Counted from the first letter of the stretch, positions 1 through 9,960 are shown. The stretch is 64,000 nucleotides of DNA from Didymella arachidicola (GCA_016630955.3 CM049997.1:1-64000), one strand, 5' to 3'. The notes: a model not told the origin generated them from the sequence alone. Program-made: numbers and translations.

Positions 1-109
1 TAACCCTAACCCTAACCCTAACCCTAACCCTAACCCTAACCCTAACCTAACCCTAACCCTAACCCTAACCCTAACCCTAACCCTAACCCTAACCCTAACC
101 CTAACCCTA
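1..109. repeat. Telomere repeat array
   Basis: Continuous CCCTAA units (TTAGGG on the other strand) run from base 1, with one 5-base unit near 46-50. The C-rich strand reading inward marks this as the left chromosome end. TTAGGG is the usual telomere repeat of filamentous fungi. The array ends abruptly at the palindromic subtelomeric sequence. Confidence 0.98.
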
Positions 110-114
110 TCGAC

Positions 115-215
115 GGGTGCCCTTCGGGCACCCTCTTTTCCCCTCTTACGGGCCCACCCCCCACCCCTTTACTCTTCTTAGTAATCCTTTCTAACGGGTT
201 GCCCTTCGGGCACCC
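115..215. repeat. Two subtelomeric palindromes beside the telomere
   Basis: Positions 115-133 form a hairpin with an 8-bp perfect stem (GGGTGCCC / GGGCACCC) and a TTC loop. A near copy lies at 196-215. Each is followed by a pyrimidine stretch and an ACGGGCC-containing segment, so the unit of about 80 bp is present twice. No gene is seen. Confidence 0.75.
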
Positions 216-760
216 TCCTTCCCTTCTTACGGGCCTACCCCCCTACCCTCCCTAATACGCTTTTATTAATACCTTATTACAGCTTTACTACACTTTTTCT
301 TTTCTTCTCTTCTCTTAGTATCTTATTATTATAACCTTACTCTACTTTTTATTTCTTCTTTTTATCTTTAATTCTTCTACTACCTAATCTATTTATTCTC
401 TTATATTATTTCTTAAACTTACTACTTATTCTTTTTTTTAATAATTATTACCTATTGTTTTTGTTATACCTACTACCTATTTTTTTATTATACCTAATAC
501 CTATTGTTTTTGTTATACCTACTACCTATTTTTTTTATTATACCTAATACCTACTTTTTTTTATACCTACTACCTACTTTTTTTTTATACCTACTACCTA
601 CTTTTTTTTATATCTACTACCTACTCTTCTCTTTTTCTAACCTATAATATCTTATTATAGCTTAGCCTTCTACTATATTCTACTATATCCTACTATATCC
701 TACTATATTCTACTATATCCTACTATATTCTACTATATTCTACTATATTCTACTATACTT
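216..760. repeat. Pyrimidine-rich subtelomeric DNA with short tandem repeats
   Basis: This stretch is almost entirely T, C and A on the plus strand. Between about 455 and 630 it repeats TACCTACTACCTA plus a T-run in units of roughly 25-40 bp. From about 665 to 760 it repeats a 10-bp unit like CTACTATATC. It looks like simple-sequence expansion and carries no credible gene. Confidence 0.75.
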
Positions 761-1130
761 TACTATGCTTTTCCATACCTTACTACATCCTACTATATTT
801 TACTACACTCTGCTACACTCTGCTATACTCTACTATACCTTACTATATTCTGCTATATTTTACTATACTCTGCTACACTCTACTATACTCTGCTACACTC
901 TACTATACTCTGCTTCTTACTACGCTTTGCTATACCTTACTATACCTAACCCTACCCTACTACACCTTCCTATACCCTGCTACGCTCTGCTATATCTTGC
1001 TATACTTTGCTATACCTTACTATACTCTATAATACCCTGCTACACTCTACTATACTCTGCTTTTTACTACGCTCTGTAATATCTTACTACACCCTACTAC
1101 ACTCTACTATATCTTGCTATACTCTGCTAC
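761..1130. repeat. Degenerate CTACTATAC / TGCTACACTC repeat tract
   Basis: Imperfect 9-11 bp units (TACTATACTC, TGCTACACTC) follow one another without a long conserved register. Reading frames here are open only because the repeat lacks stop codons, and their Leu/Tyr/Thr-only translations are not protein-like. The tract leads into the regular 20-bp array. Confidence 0.7.
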
Positions 1131-1300
1131 ACCCTACTATACCTTGCTACACCCTACTATACCTTGCTACACCCTACTATACCTTGCTACACCCTACTAT
1201 ACCTTGCTACACCCTACTATACCTTGCTACACCCTACTATACCTTGCTACACCCTACTATACCTTGCTACACCCTACTATACCTTGCTACACCCTGCTAT
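1131..1300. repeat. 20-bp tandem minisatellite, about 8.5 units
   Basis: The 20-bp unit ACCTTGCTACACCCTACTAT repeats head to tail from 1141 to 1300, with a half unit at 1131-1140. Only the last unit differs, by one base (ACCCTGCTAT). Near-perfect identity suggests recent expansion by slippage or unequal exchange. There are no spacers, so it is not a CRISPR array. Confidence 0.95.
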
Positions 1301-1548
1301 ACTCTTCTCTCTTTCCCTTTGCTGCTCTACTCCTTGTAACACCTAAACGGCCCACTACCTACCCCCCCTTCTTCTCCTACTCACCCTAACCGCTCCGCTG
1401 CTTGTAACACCTAACGGGCCTACTGCCCACCCCCCCTTCTTCTGCCCCGGACGGCCTACCACCTCCCTACCCTGTTACTCTCTTGCTAATACCTTGTCAC
1501 GGCTTTGCTACGCATATACACCTATTACTTCATCTATTCCCCTGCTTG
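1301..1548. repeat. C-rich subtelomeric direct repeat, no gene
   Basis: A segment containing CTTGTAACACCTAA, CGGCC and a C-run followed by CTTCTTCT occurs at about 1332-1375 and again at about 1400-1443. A weaker third copy follows. CACCCTAACCG at 1382-1391 resembles one interstitial telomere unit. The ACGGGCC element links this region to the palindromic block near the telomere. Confidence 0.6.
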
Positions 1549-4500
1549 CTACTCTACTCTGCTACCCTCCTCTTCCTCTCCCTCTCGTCCCCACCCCTCC
1601 AACACCAGCCTAATCGCCATCGCCATTGCGTTGCTAAACATCTGTCCCCAAATCTCTGACCTGTGCGGCTTTCCCAGCCACCCAGCGTACGCCTCGTCTC
1701 CCGTCTCTGCAAACCCCAGCTCTCCCATTGCCTGAATCCCACCCCTCGTCAACCGCGCTGCGAATGCCAGCGGCACCACCACGTTCGGCCACTGACACCG
1801 CTTGTCCATCCCTTCCCCAGTCGCGCAGTACTTCTGACTCACCCAGCACCGTCGACAGTTGTTCTTCACCGTCCGATCCCGCATCTTCACACGGAACTCA
1901 TCTGCCTGCATCCCTGTTCCCCTTGCCCATGCCGTGCACTGCATCGCCCGGTGCCCTTTCCACTGCTCCTCTTCAGCCGTCGGGAACTCCTGCCTAACCA
2001 TCCAGCAGATCGCACACCCCTCTCGCAGCTCTGTGAACCCTTCCTCCACCACCGCCCACTCCCGCGACCACTTCTCCTGCTCCTCTATCCACACCTCCTC
2101 TCCCTCTCCGCACCGGTCGCATCCCGCTGCCCCAATCTGCCCGCAGCTCTGCCCCCGCTCGTCCAGATACGAGCTCATCAGCTCTCGTCGACACCCGCTG
2201 CCGATCAGAAACTGCCCCATCGCGAGCACCTCCATCTTCTCTCTCTCTCGCTCCATCACCTGCTCCACCTCCCCGTGCCCCACCAGCACCACCACATCGT
2301 ATTGCTCTCCTCCTCGTCCCCCGCGTCCGCTTGCCTGAGCAAAGTCGCTCATGCTCCACGGTGTGCCTACGTGCAAGATGTACACGATGCCAGCAAAGTC
2401 CACTCCCGTCCCCAGCGCCGACGTCGCCACCATCATTCCGCCCCCCTCCACCCACTCCTGTAGCCGGTCTGCGCGATCCACCACCCCTGCGTGATAGTGT
2501 CCGCAGCCCAGCTCCGTCGCGAGCCGCTCGCACTGCACCTTGCTCTTGCAGTACACCACCCCCTTCTGTCCGCTCCGCCGCAGCTTCTCTGCCCACCGCT
2601 TGCACACGAACAGCGCCGTCTCCTCGAGCTTGTCGCGCTGACACCACGACACAAAGTACCGCGCGTTCGGCCGCACCGTGCTTGCTCTCACGTACGTTGC
2701 GTGACGCACAAGCATGCTCGCCTCAAGCTCTCCCTCCTGCAGCGGCGGCAGCGTTGCTGTCAGCATCACCATCGGACTACCCAGCAGCCGCAAGTTCTTC
2801 ATCGCCACCAGCTTCTCTCGCCAATTCCTCGCCGTGAACACCAGATGACACTCGTCAATCACCACCCTATGCAGCAGCCCCTTTCCTTTCAGCATCCGCG
2901 CGTAGCCAAGAAAGTTGCCAGTGCTTGTTATGTCGCCAGCTACGTCTGCACTGACTACCACCACAGATGCCGGGTTGTTCTCGCCGTGCTTCCACTCCAT
3001 GCACTCGACGCCGCACTGCTGAATCCTCCTGACTAGATCTTCAATCAGCGCCCGGTACGGCACGACGACCACCGTTACCCCCGGCTCCTCCACGCAAGCC
3101 GGCAGCGTGAACAGCAAGCTCTTGCCTCCGCCCGTCGGAAGCACGACGATGAGCGGCGTCTGCTTCTCCAGCACCGCGTGCAAAGCCTGCTCCTGCTCCA
3201 CCGATCGAAAGCCAACATCTTGCTTGCCTAGCACCTGCTGCAGCCCCCTGTGTATCGCATCTGCTCGCGGGTCTGCAAACCGCACTTCTTTCTCTTTCGG
3301 CAGCCCAACAAGTGCCGACGACGTGCTGTTGCTCATCCGTCGCTTTGTCGTCCTGCTCGGCTCTACGGGCTTCGCTGCGCTCCCATCCACCCCTAAGAAG
3401 CGGTGCCATGCTGCGCTAAGCGGCCGGAACGCATCAACGGACCGCACGCTGAGATGCTTCACGATATCCATCGGCACGCTGTAGTTGCCTACCCCCATTG
3501 CGGTTGTGCGTGAGTTCTGCAGCTCAAGAACGTCTTCGCCATCGTCGTCCACTTCCGCCTCTTCTGTCTCGCCAACGTCGTCCTGATAGCCCCTGCTGAA
3601 CGACTCTCCCACCTTGACTCGCCCAATACCTACTGCCGTGTGTCGGTACTCTAGCGTGTGCAGCACCACGCCCAGCCTCTTCCCTGTCTCGCGCTTCAGC
3701 ACCCTCGTGAGCCGGCCGGTGTCCCACGCGCCCTGCGCGTCTTGCCACACGTAGTCGCTGTAGCTGCCGCTTAGCACCTGCAGCGTTAGATACTCGCGGA
3801 ACGGCTGTACGTAGACCAAGTACACCGCCATCACCTGCCCTAGCTGCGGCGGCAAGAACCGCGGCACAATCTTCGGCTTGTCCCACTGCGACTGCGACTT
3901 GTGATAGCGGACCACTGTCATCACCTGCCCGTCCACGACGAAGATGTTGCGGTCCTGCAGTACGCCGTTGCGGTGCCGAATCGTCGTGATCTCGGACCCA
4001 CGCCCGGGCTGTCCTGACGTGATGTGCACGCTGCAGAGCAGTAGTTCCAAGAAGCGATCCATCTGTCGCATGTACTGCCGCACCGCCTTGACGCTCCACT
4101 GCCCGTCCGCACGCTTCAATCGCAGCCCGCCCGCTGTAGTCATCGCTCTCCTAAGCATCCAAACCAGCCCGCCTTGCAGTTTGTTGCCCGGAGCGTCGAC
4201 AAACGACGTGCGTCGTTTTGTGAACGTGACGTCGTCAACTACTTGCTTCAAATCAACGGTAACCCGCTCTTCCTCGCCGTCCACCCAGCACAGCTCCCAC
4301 AGCATCTGCTCTGTTTCAGCCAGCAAGTCCTGCGCCATCTTGCAGAAGCGGCGGATGACGATCGGTCGGCCGTTCAGATAGAACGTCTGCTTGTCCTCTG
4401 ACCAGTATGCGTTGCCTGAGTTGCCGGCCGTCAGTCCAATGTGCTTGCCGTACGCCAGCATGCTGATCATCTCGCTCATTGGGCTGAACGTGCCGTCTGC

Positions 4501-5814
4501 TAGCTGCTTGTGCCGCGTTGCCAGAAAGTTGTCGCGGTCTTCTTCTGTCTGCGTGTCGCGCTGCCCTCCTGGGAGCAGCTTCTCTAGAGCGAGCACCCGC
4601 ACGCAGTACACCATCCCCGCCAGCATGTACGAGTAGTTCTTTGCGGTCCGCAAGCGGCCCGTGTCTACATCAATCCCAAGCACCGCCAGAAACTGAATCA
4701 AACCAGTAGACAACGCCACGGGATGATACGTCGTGAAGATGAACGAGCTGATAGACGCAAGAAGCGCCTCCGTCTGAGCGCCTCTGTCGTCGCCATTCAG
4801 CGCGTCCCACAGCCTGATCGCACACAACTTCTGCTCAGCTGTCCACGTAAAGAGCTCGCGCGTGTCCTTCATCATGTCTGGTGCCTGTTGACTGCGTGTC
4901 CTGCGCCGGGGCTGCGGGCTGTCGTCGTCAGCCTCACTGCCTTCCGCCTCGTCTTCGCTGTCTTCGTCGCTGCTCGACGCCGCACTGCTTTCTGATCGAG
5001 CAGCTGTGTCGCGTTGCTGTCGGAAACGCATAACCTGCTGCTCTTCATCTCCTAGCACGCGTAGATAGAAGCAGACAAACCTCACTATATAGCTTGCGTA
5101 CACAGCCTGACTCTCTGGGTTCTGCAGTCGCCCCAACGGCCGCACGTCGATCTCGCTCTGCTTTGCGCTCCGCAGCCAGCGCCTGAGTTCTTGCGGAAGC
5201 GTAGCCAATCCCTTGACGCTTCTCTCAATCAGTCCCTCTGCAAGCTGAGCAGCTAGCTTGAGCTTGTGCTCGCTCCGATCGGGAGCCCGGGCTTGATGGG
5301 CCAGATGAACAAGATTTCGATCCTTGAAGAACTCTAACCAGCCTGTCCGCTTAAACCAGCCTGTCTTGTCTGTCTTTGCAGCCTCTTCAAGTGTTTGAAG
5401 CTCTTCTTCGACTTCTTGTTGTGTCAGTTTATACTCGGCAAGCTGCCTCTGAACTGCAACTTCGACGTCGTCGTTTAGAGCATTTTCGGCTACAGCTACA
5501 TCAACAACAAAATATCGCTGTAAAACCCCTGTGCGGAAAAAGCTCTGTACTTTGACAGTGTGATAGAGCGCGCCTTTTTCTCCTAGCCAAGCTTGCTGGT
5601 GATCTTTCTTACAGTGCATGCGCATTGTGTCCTTGTTGATAGTGATGAAGCTGCATGTCTTGCACTGCAGCCCGTCTAGCGGCTTCCCAAGCTCTTCTAT
5701 CGGTCGCGCCGGCTCATCTGGAAGCTCAACGTCTGCTGCGTCAATCAGCGCGAATTGATTGAAGCGTTCAACAACTTGTTTTCGAGTTGCAGCGGGCACG
5801 CTGTGATGCTGCAA
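1549..5814 (-). CDS. Telomere-linked RecQ-type helicase with zinc finger and recombinase-like region
   Basis: The helicase half is clear: Walker A LPTGGGKS near residue 895, DECH box near 987, LTATLPP motif III, and motif VI QASGRGGRGG near 1161. This is an SF2 helicase of the RecQ type that fungi carry next to telomeres. Near residue 50 is a C2H2-like finger (CKTC...HCKKDH). Between them lies a tyrosine-recombinase-like stretch: R near 604 in SGQPGRGSEI, K near 637, YRHTAVGIGR near 723, and Y near 775 in AMGVGNYSV. The histidine expected before that tyrosine is missing. The frame stays open upstream to about 5905 (CFLEDY...HHTAVV), preceded by an in-frame stop, so the true start is probably in an upstream exon; 5814 is only where this open frame is usually begun. 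Transcription runs toward the telomere. A role in telomere maintenance or amplification is inferred from the family. Confidence 0.9.
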   Translation of the reverse strand: MQHHSVPAATRKQVVERFNQFALIDAADVELPDEPARPIEELGKPLDGLQCKTCSFITINKDTMRMHCKKDHQQAWLGEKGALYHTVKVQSFFRTGVLQRYFVVDVAVAENALNDDVEVAVQRQLAEYKLTQQEVEEELQTLEEAAKTDKTGWFKRTGWLEFFKDRNLVHLAHQARAPDRSEHKLKLAAQLAEGLIERSVKGLATLPQELRRWLRSAKQSEIDVRPLGRLQNPESQAVYASYIVRFVCFYLRVLGDEEQQVMRFRQQRDTAARSESSAASSSDEDSEDEAEGSEADDDSPQPRRRTRSQQAPDMMKDTRELFTWTAEQKLCAIRLWDALNGDDRGAQTEALLASISSFIFTTYHPVALSTGLIQFLAVLGIDVDTGRLRTAKNYSYMLAGMVYCVRVLALEKLLPGGQRDTQTEEDRDNFLATRHKQLADGTFSPMSEMISMLAYGKHIGLTAGNSGNAYWSEDKQTFYLNGRPIVIRRFCKMAQDLLAETEQMLWELCWVDGEEERVTVDLKQVVDDVTFTKRRTSFVDAPGNKLQGGLVWMLRRAMTTAGGLRLKRADGQWSVKAVRQYMRQMDRFLELLLCSVHITSGQPGRGSEITTIRHRNGVLQDRNIFVVDGQVMTVVRYHKSQSQWDKPKIVPRFLPPQLGQVMAVYLVYVQPFREYLTLQVLSGSYSDYVWQDAQGAWDTGRLTRVLKRETGKRLGVVLHTLEYRHTAVGIGRVKVGESFSRGYQDDVGETEEAEVDDDGEDVLELQNSRTTAMGVGNYSVPMDIVKHLSVRSVDAFRPLSAAWHRFLGVDGSAAKPVEPSRTTKRRMSNSTSSALVGLPKEKEVRFADPRADAIHRGLQQVLGKQDVGFRSVEQEQALHAVLEKQTPLIVVLPTGGGKSLLFTLPACVEEPGVTVVVVPYRALIEDLVRRIQQCGVECMEWKHGENNPASVVVVSADVAGDITSTGNFLGYARMLKGKGLLHRVVIDECHLVFTARNWREKLVAMKNLRLLGSPMVMLTATLPPLQEGELEASMLVRHATYVRASTVRPNARYFVSWCQRDKLEETALFVCKRWAEKLRRSGQKGVVYCKSKVQCERLATELGCGHYHAGVVDRADRLQEWVEGGGMMVATSALGTGVDFAGIVYILHVGTPWSMSDFAQASGRGGRGGEQYDVVVLVGHGEVEQVMEREREKMEVLAMGQFLIGSGCRRELMSSYLDERGQSCGQIGAAGCDRCGEGEEVWIEEQEKWSREWAVVEEGFTELREGCAICWMVRQEFPTAEEEQWKGHRAMQCTAWARGTGMQADEFRVKMRDRTVKNNCRRCWVSQKYCATGEGMDKRCQWPNVVVPLAFAARLTRGGIQAMGELGFAETGDEAYAGWLGKPHRSEIWGQMFSNAMAMAIRLVLEGWGREGEEEEGSRVE

Positions 5815-6007
5815 GAGATGCGTGTTGAGATTAACAACAGCAGTGTGATGCTCCCTGCATACTAAGACGCTGTAGTCTTCTAGAAAACAGTGAACATTGT
5901 CGCAGGTTAGAAGTGGCTAAGTCACTATTAAGGTAATTTATATATTATTGAATTACTATAGTTGTTAGTACACTTTACATGCAGAGGACGTGTTTAGTTA
6001 CAGAACA
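5815..6007 (-). other. Short gap holding the in-frame upstream extension of the helicase
   Basis: Bases 5815 to about 5905 continue the helicase frame with residues matching the end of the neighbouring paralogue (VHCFLED..., C..HHTAV...HLLQHH). Before that are an in-frame stop and AT-rich DNA. An upstream exon or a truncated duplication junction could explain this. I see no clear ATG. Confidence 0.6.
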
Positions 6008-9000
6008 CTAAACGACTATAAAGTATTTCTGCAGACCACCTGTTCGGAAGAAGCTCTGTACCTTCACTGAATTATACAACTGGCTCTTGTCGCCTAACCA
6101 AGCAAGTTTATGATCTCGGTTGCAGTGCATCCGAATCTGATCTTTGCTAACAGTGATATACCCGCATGCTCTGCACTCTAGCCCAGCAAGTGGCTTACCA
6201 AGCTGTTCTATAGCCTGCGTGGGCTCTTTAGGCAGCTCTATCTTGCTTGGAGCCACTGGTTCAAGGCGACTAAAACAGTCAACAACCTGTCTTCGTACTG
6301 AAGCAGGCACTTTGTGGTGCTGCAACATATGGCGGTCAAGACTCATAACTGCGGTATGATGTTGCTTGCATACGAAGACCTTGAAGTCTTCTAAAAAGCA
6401 GAACACATCTGCGCAGTTACTTAACGATACTTGTGAGCCCCTCTTACGATACCGGAGCGTTCCATTGGGGTCTTCGCCCCCTTGGTTTGTTAGCGCTCGT
6501 TGGGAGGCAGCTTTGCAGAGTTTTTGCATCTTGTGCTCATGCTCTAGGGCGGCAAGATCTGCTCGTAAAGCATCAATCTTTTGCTGTATTGGACTTATAC
6601 TCTCATCTGAGTCGCGCCTTCGCTTCCGCGGTCGCTCATTCTCGCCAGCGGCCGATGCCTCGATCTGCGATACTGTGCTCTCTTCGGGTACTTCAAGTGT
6701 TTGTGTAGTCCTATTAGTCAAGAACGCATCATCCTTTGGTGGCAGAAACATTGAATGCTCTACTGGAGCTTCTGGTAAACTTCTGTTTGCACTAAAGCTG
6801 AGAATAGCCTGATCTGTGCTTTGTCTGTCGACACCCAGAAATTGATGCCATACCTTACTGACTTCGAGGTATCGTTCTAATAACTCAGGTTGCAGCTTGG
6901 CAGGATAGGCACGATCCAAAGCGTACGCGCCAGCATGGGTAGCTGGATTATGTCCTGTCTGGAAAGAGAGAAGTCGTAATAGTCCATCGCGATCCCTCGG
7001 AGTGTGAGGATCAAAAGGCTGGGCAATATCTAGAAGATGCTTCTTGCTAATAGCTACTGCAATCTGGCGATACATTTGAAAATGGAGCAGTATCGGGCAT
7101 TCTGGTGTGGATTGCTGCAGGAGCTTCGAGCAGACTGATGAGCTGAAACACGACACAGGTGTGTCGTACGCAGTGAACAAGTGCGGATTGGTTGGAACGC
7201 TTGTGTTGACAAGCTTTAGTTGTCGGCTAAGGAAATCGCTGAATGGTCTGATGTATGCGAGGTAAAGGAACAGGCACCTCTCTACTGATGAGCAGGGAAC
7301 TCGAACAACAAAAAAAGAGTTGTTCGAGTTCTGGCTAGCTTTATTGTACGAAAAGACTAGCAAGATCCGGCCCTGGCAAATGAAGATGTTGCGTTGCACT
7401 GCGGCAGTGTCTGCCCAGCGCAGAACCCGAAGCTCCTCTCCTCTAGCAGGCATTCCGCTGGTCACATGGATACTACTGAACAGTACTTCGACCATGTTGT
7501 TATATTGTTTCAGGTAGGACATTGCTTTCTCTCGGCCTCTGCCTTGTAGGGAGAACCCCCTCCCTTCTTTAGAGAAGGCTCTTCGGCTCAAATGCTTAAA
7601 GCTAGTCTGTAGCTGATTTGCTGGCTCTTGCAGGAACGAATAACCTGGGCGGTGCCTTGATAGATCCTCTTTTAAGGTATGGAGATCTACCTTAGGCCAC
7701 CAGTCAAACATGAGGTCTCGCGTGATTCTTTCAAGTCTAGCAAGGAGGCAGTGGATTGTATAGCGGAATTCATGCATAGAGATGCGAGAACCAGCGATGT
7801 CTAGGGTCTGACCATCGAGGGACCAAGATAGGTTGGTGCGTGGTCCTTCGCGTTTGGCAATGGCTCTGCCGTGCTGCAAACGCTCAATCAGGTAGCCCAT
7901 AGGTGAGAGACTGCCGCGTTGGAGGTATGCTGGGCGAATCTCTACACAGAGACGTTTGCCCTGATCAGCATAGGCTGCTCGTGCTGGCCAGAGAACATCA
8001 AGGGTAGTGTACCCTCGCAGCGGCAAGGCGTACTCGAGAATAATAAGTCTACCAATCCACAGTAGAGCTGATAGGTACGGTGTGTAGTCGTAAGCTGTAC
8101 GGTATGCCAACTCGTACGGATGGATACCCAGCACACCAGAGAAGTGGACAATTGCTTTGCCTTCCAATATGCCGTCTGTGGACACATCCGTCCAAAATAG
8201 CACGAGCAGCTGAAAGACGGTTTCTGATAAACGGGAAGAGAACGTAGGCTCTGCCTTACTGAATCCTTTTGTGGACAGATCTGACCAGACAGATTTCACG
8301 ATATCCGCCTGTGCGTCCGACAGCTGAAGCCCATATACCTCGCTTAAGCTTTGATTGAGCTTCTGACATACCTGCCATGATCGGAATACATAGCACAGAA
8401 AGCGGTTTAGGAAGGAGCGGTACCTAGCTTTCGTAGCGTCTCGTTGAGGTAGCTCGAAGGGATACGCGTAGAAGTGTGACCCCCAGCTTCGCAGCCAGCA
8501 GCGCAAGACTCGCGGAGTTTGTTCTAATGTTTCCTCGCAGCGATCAAGCACGAGATGAACAATTTCTGATAGTTGTCTTAGTTTTGACTCTGTAGCTGCG
8601 GAGCTGATCCACTCCACGCTGTTCCAGGTGCCGAGGTGAATAGCTTCACCGGTAGAAGTGGCCAACCTAGAAGTAGCAATAATCAGATGGAGCGGCTTTT
8701 GGGCAAACCACCGCGTCCAACCACAACCGCGCAGCCAGTCGGTTTTCTCGTCATGCTCAAGCTCGTTGCTTAGGGCCATCAGTTCTTGATCTTGCTGTAA
8801 GAGCCTAGCTTCCTCCTCGGCTTCCATCAGCAGAAGAGCGGCGGTCGCAGGGTCGTCTGACACGGATCCGTCCTGGCTTGATCTTCTTCTGCTTTGAATT
8901 GTGTGTGTAGCGTGTGCTACCCTCCAGGTACCTCCCACGTTTCGCCTGATAGGAGACCATCGCTGGACGAAGCAGAATAGATCATTGCGCGTCCTCTGCC

Positions 9001-9325
9001 CCCTACTGCACTGCGTCTTCCGAAAATGCAGCAGCATTGTATCCCAACTACAAGTTGTCAAGTCGCACTGCGGACAGGAGTAGCCTCGCTCGGGTGGCGC
9101 TAGGAAATCTAAGCTAGAAGAGTTATTTGCACGAGGGACAACGTCTGCATCAATCTGCGATACAGGAAGTCCTTTATACTGAGAAAGGATAATTTCGCAT
9201 ATGGACGATCGAGTTTTGTGGTAGTGGCGGAGGTGGTAACGGAGCGTCTTGTAGGGTATAACGCTTCTACATGGGGTGCACAACAGGTGTCCATGTTCTG
9301 GCAGATAGGAGATAATGTTTGGCAC
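6008..9325 (-). CDS. Helicase-less paralogue with zinc fingers and tyrosine-recombinase-like domain
   Basis: The product is about 1105 residues. Its first part has a C2H2-like finger (CTPCRSV...HLRHYH, residues 16-36) and a second one (CPQC...HFRKTQC). A domain aligned with the pre-helicase half of the adjacent gene follows. The recombinase signature is better kept here: R near 628 (SGMPARGEEL), K near 660 (YNKASQ), YR near 752, and QTGHNPATHAGAY with H near 791 and Y near 800. From about residue 960 the protein begins a second copy of the zinc-finger module found at the start of the downstream helicase, then stops at FIVV. There is no helicase domain. The frame at 9325 opens with GTG and an AG acceptor (CTGCAG) lies just upstream, so a short first exon is likely missing. 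The pair may be a tandem duplication. Whether the recombinase is active is unknown. Confidence 0.75.
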   Translation of the reverse strand: MPNIISYLPEHGHLLCTPCRSVIPYKTLRYHLRHYHKTRSSICEIILSQYKGLPVSQIDADVVPRANNSSSLDFLAPPERGYSCPQCDLTTCSWDTMLLHFRKTQCSRGQRTRNDLFCFVQRWSPIRRNVGGTWRVAHATHTIQSRRRSSQDGSVSDDPATAALLLMEAEEEARLLQQDQELMALSNELEHDEKTDWLRGCGWTRWFAQKPLHLIIATSRLATSTGEAIHLGTWNSVEWISSAATESKLRQLSEIVHLVLDRCEETLEQTPRVLRCWLRSWGSHFYAYPFELPQRDATKARYRSFLNRFLCYVFRSWQVCQKLNQSLSEVYGLQLSDAQADIVKSVWSDLSTKGFSKAEPTFSSRLSETVFQLLVLFWTDVSTDGILEGKAIVHFSGVLGIHPYELAYRTAYDYTPYLSALLWIGRLIILEYALPLRGYTTLDVLWPARAAYADQGKRLCVEIRPAYLQRGSLSPMGYLIERLQHGRAIAKREGPRTNLSWSLDGQTLDIAGSRISMHEFRYTIHCLLARLERITRDLMFDWWPKVDLHTLKEDLSRHRPGYSFLQEPANQLQTSFKHLSRRAFSKEGRGFSLQGRGREKAMSYLKQYNNMVEVLFSSIHVTSGMPARGEELRVLRWADTAAVQRNIFICQGRILLVFSYNKASQNSNNSFFVVRVPCSSVERCLFLYLAYIRPFSDFLSRQLKLVNTSVPTNPHLFTAYDTPVSCFSSSVCSKLLQQSTPECPILLHFQMYRQIAVAISKKHLLDIAQPFDPHTPRDRDGLLRLLSFQTGHNPATHAGAYALDRAYPAKLQPELLERYLEVSKVWHQFLGVDRQSTDQAILSFSANRSLPEAPVEHSMFLPPKDDAFLTNRTTQTLEVPEESTVSQIEASAAGENERPRKRRRDSDESISPIQQKIDALRADLAALEHEHKMQKLCKAASQRALTNQGGEDPNGTLRYRKRGSQVSLSNCADVFCFLEDFKVFVCKQHHTAVMSLDRHMLQHHKVPASVRRQVVDCFSRLEPVAPSKIELPKEPTQAIEQLGKPLAGLECRACGYITVSKDQIRMHCNRDHKLAWLGDKSQLYNSVKVQSFFRTGGLQKYFIVV

Positions 9326-9860
9326 TTCGGGTTCTGCAGGCTATCTATAATTAGCAAGTGAGGGTGAGATAGAATAAAAAGTGCGGCAAAGGTACGTCAT
9401 TCACATGCCTTGCTCTTTGCTGAGTCGCCTGAATGGACAGTCCATGAGGAAGGGTTAGAGGCGCTTTCAGAAAAGACACCGGCTTCTGGATTACCCGTGT
9501 AGACTATCCAGCGAGACGCTGTCTGGTGAGACATAGCACTACTTTGTTGCTAACAGTAGCACACAATTGAATAGCAGGCCGTGGCGTCTTAGTTAATGCG
9601 TAAGCAGGTAAAAGTAGTACAGAACAACAGGTAACAAGCAGGAACTGCTATAGCTGCCCTGTGTTGGAGCATGCATGCCCGTGCAGGGCCGAGCTAGACC
9701 GAAATAGAGCATCAAAAGGGGTCGACTCCAGGCTAAGGCTGGGAGGGGACGAAGTAGGGCCGAAGTCGCGCACTATACCGCATCAAGCGCGAACGAGGCT
9801 CGGGGTCGTGGCGGTCGCGTGGAGGTAGGCTTACTGCCCACTCCTTAACTTTAGTACCTC
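9326..9860. other. Intergenic, nothing recognised
   Basis: This is about 530 bp of mixed composition between the paralogue and a tandem array. I see no convincing reading frame, repeat or RNA gene. It may hold the promoter and first exon of the gene at 6008-9325. Confidence 0.5.
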
Positions 9861-9960
9861 AGTTGTTTACTGCACCCTAGTTGTTTACTGCACCCCAGTT
9901 GTTTACTGCACCCTAGTTGTTTACTGCACCCCAGTTGTTTACTGCACCTCAGTTGTTTAC
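9861..9960. repeat. 18-bp tandem repeat, about 5.6 units
   Basis: The unit AGTTGTTTACTGCACCCY repeats with exact 18-bp spacing. The last base alternates T, C, T, C in the first four units, which hints at growth by duplication of a 36-bp pair. Confidence 0.93.

Noticed and set aside
1131..1300. CRISPR-like regular repeat
   Set aside because: Pure 20-bp tandem units without spacers, in a fungal subtelomere.
765..1389. Several open frames of 60-110 residues
   Set aside because: They are translations of simple repeats (Leu, Tyr, Thr, Cys only) and have no protein-like sequence.
1663..2463. Long plus-strand frames opposite the helicase
   Set aside because: Mirror frames of a GC-rich coding sequence, with no domain or independent support.
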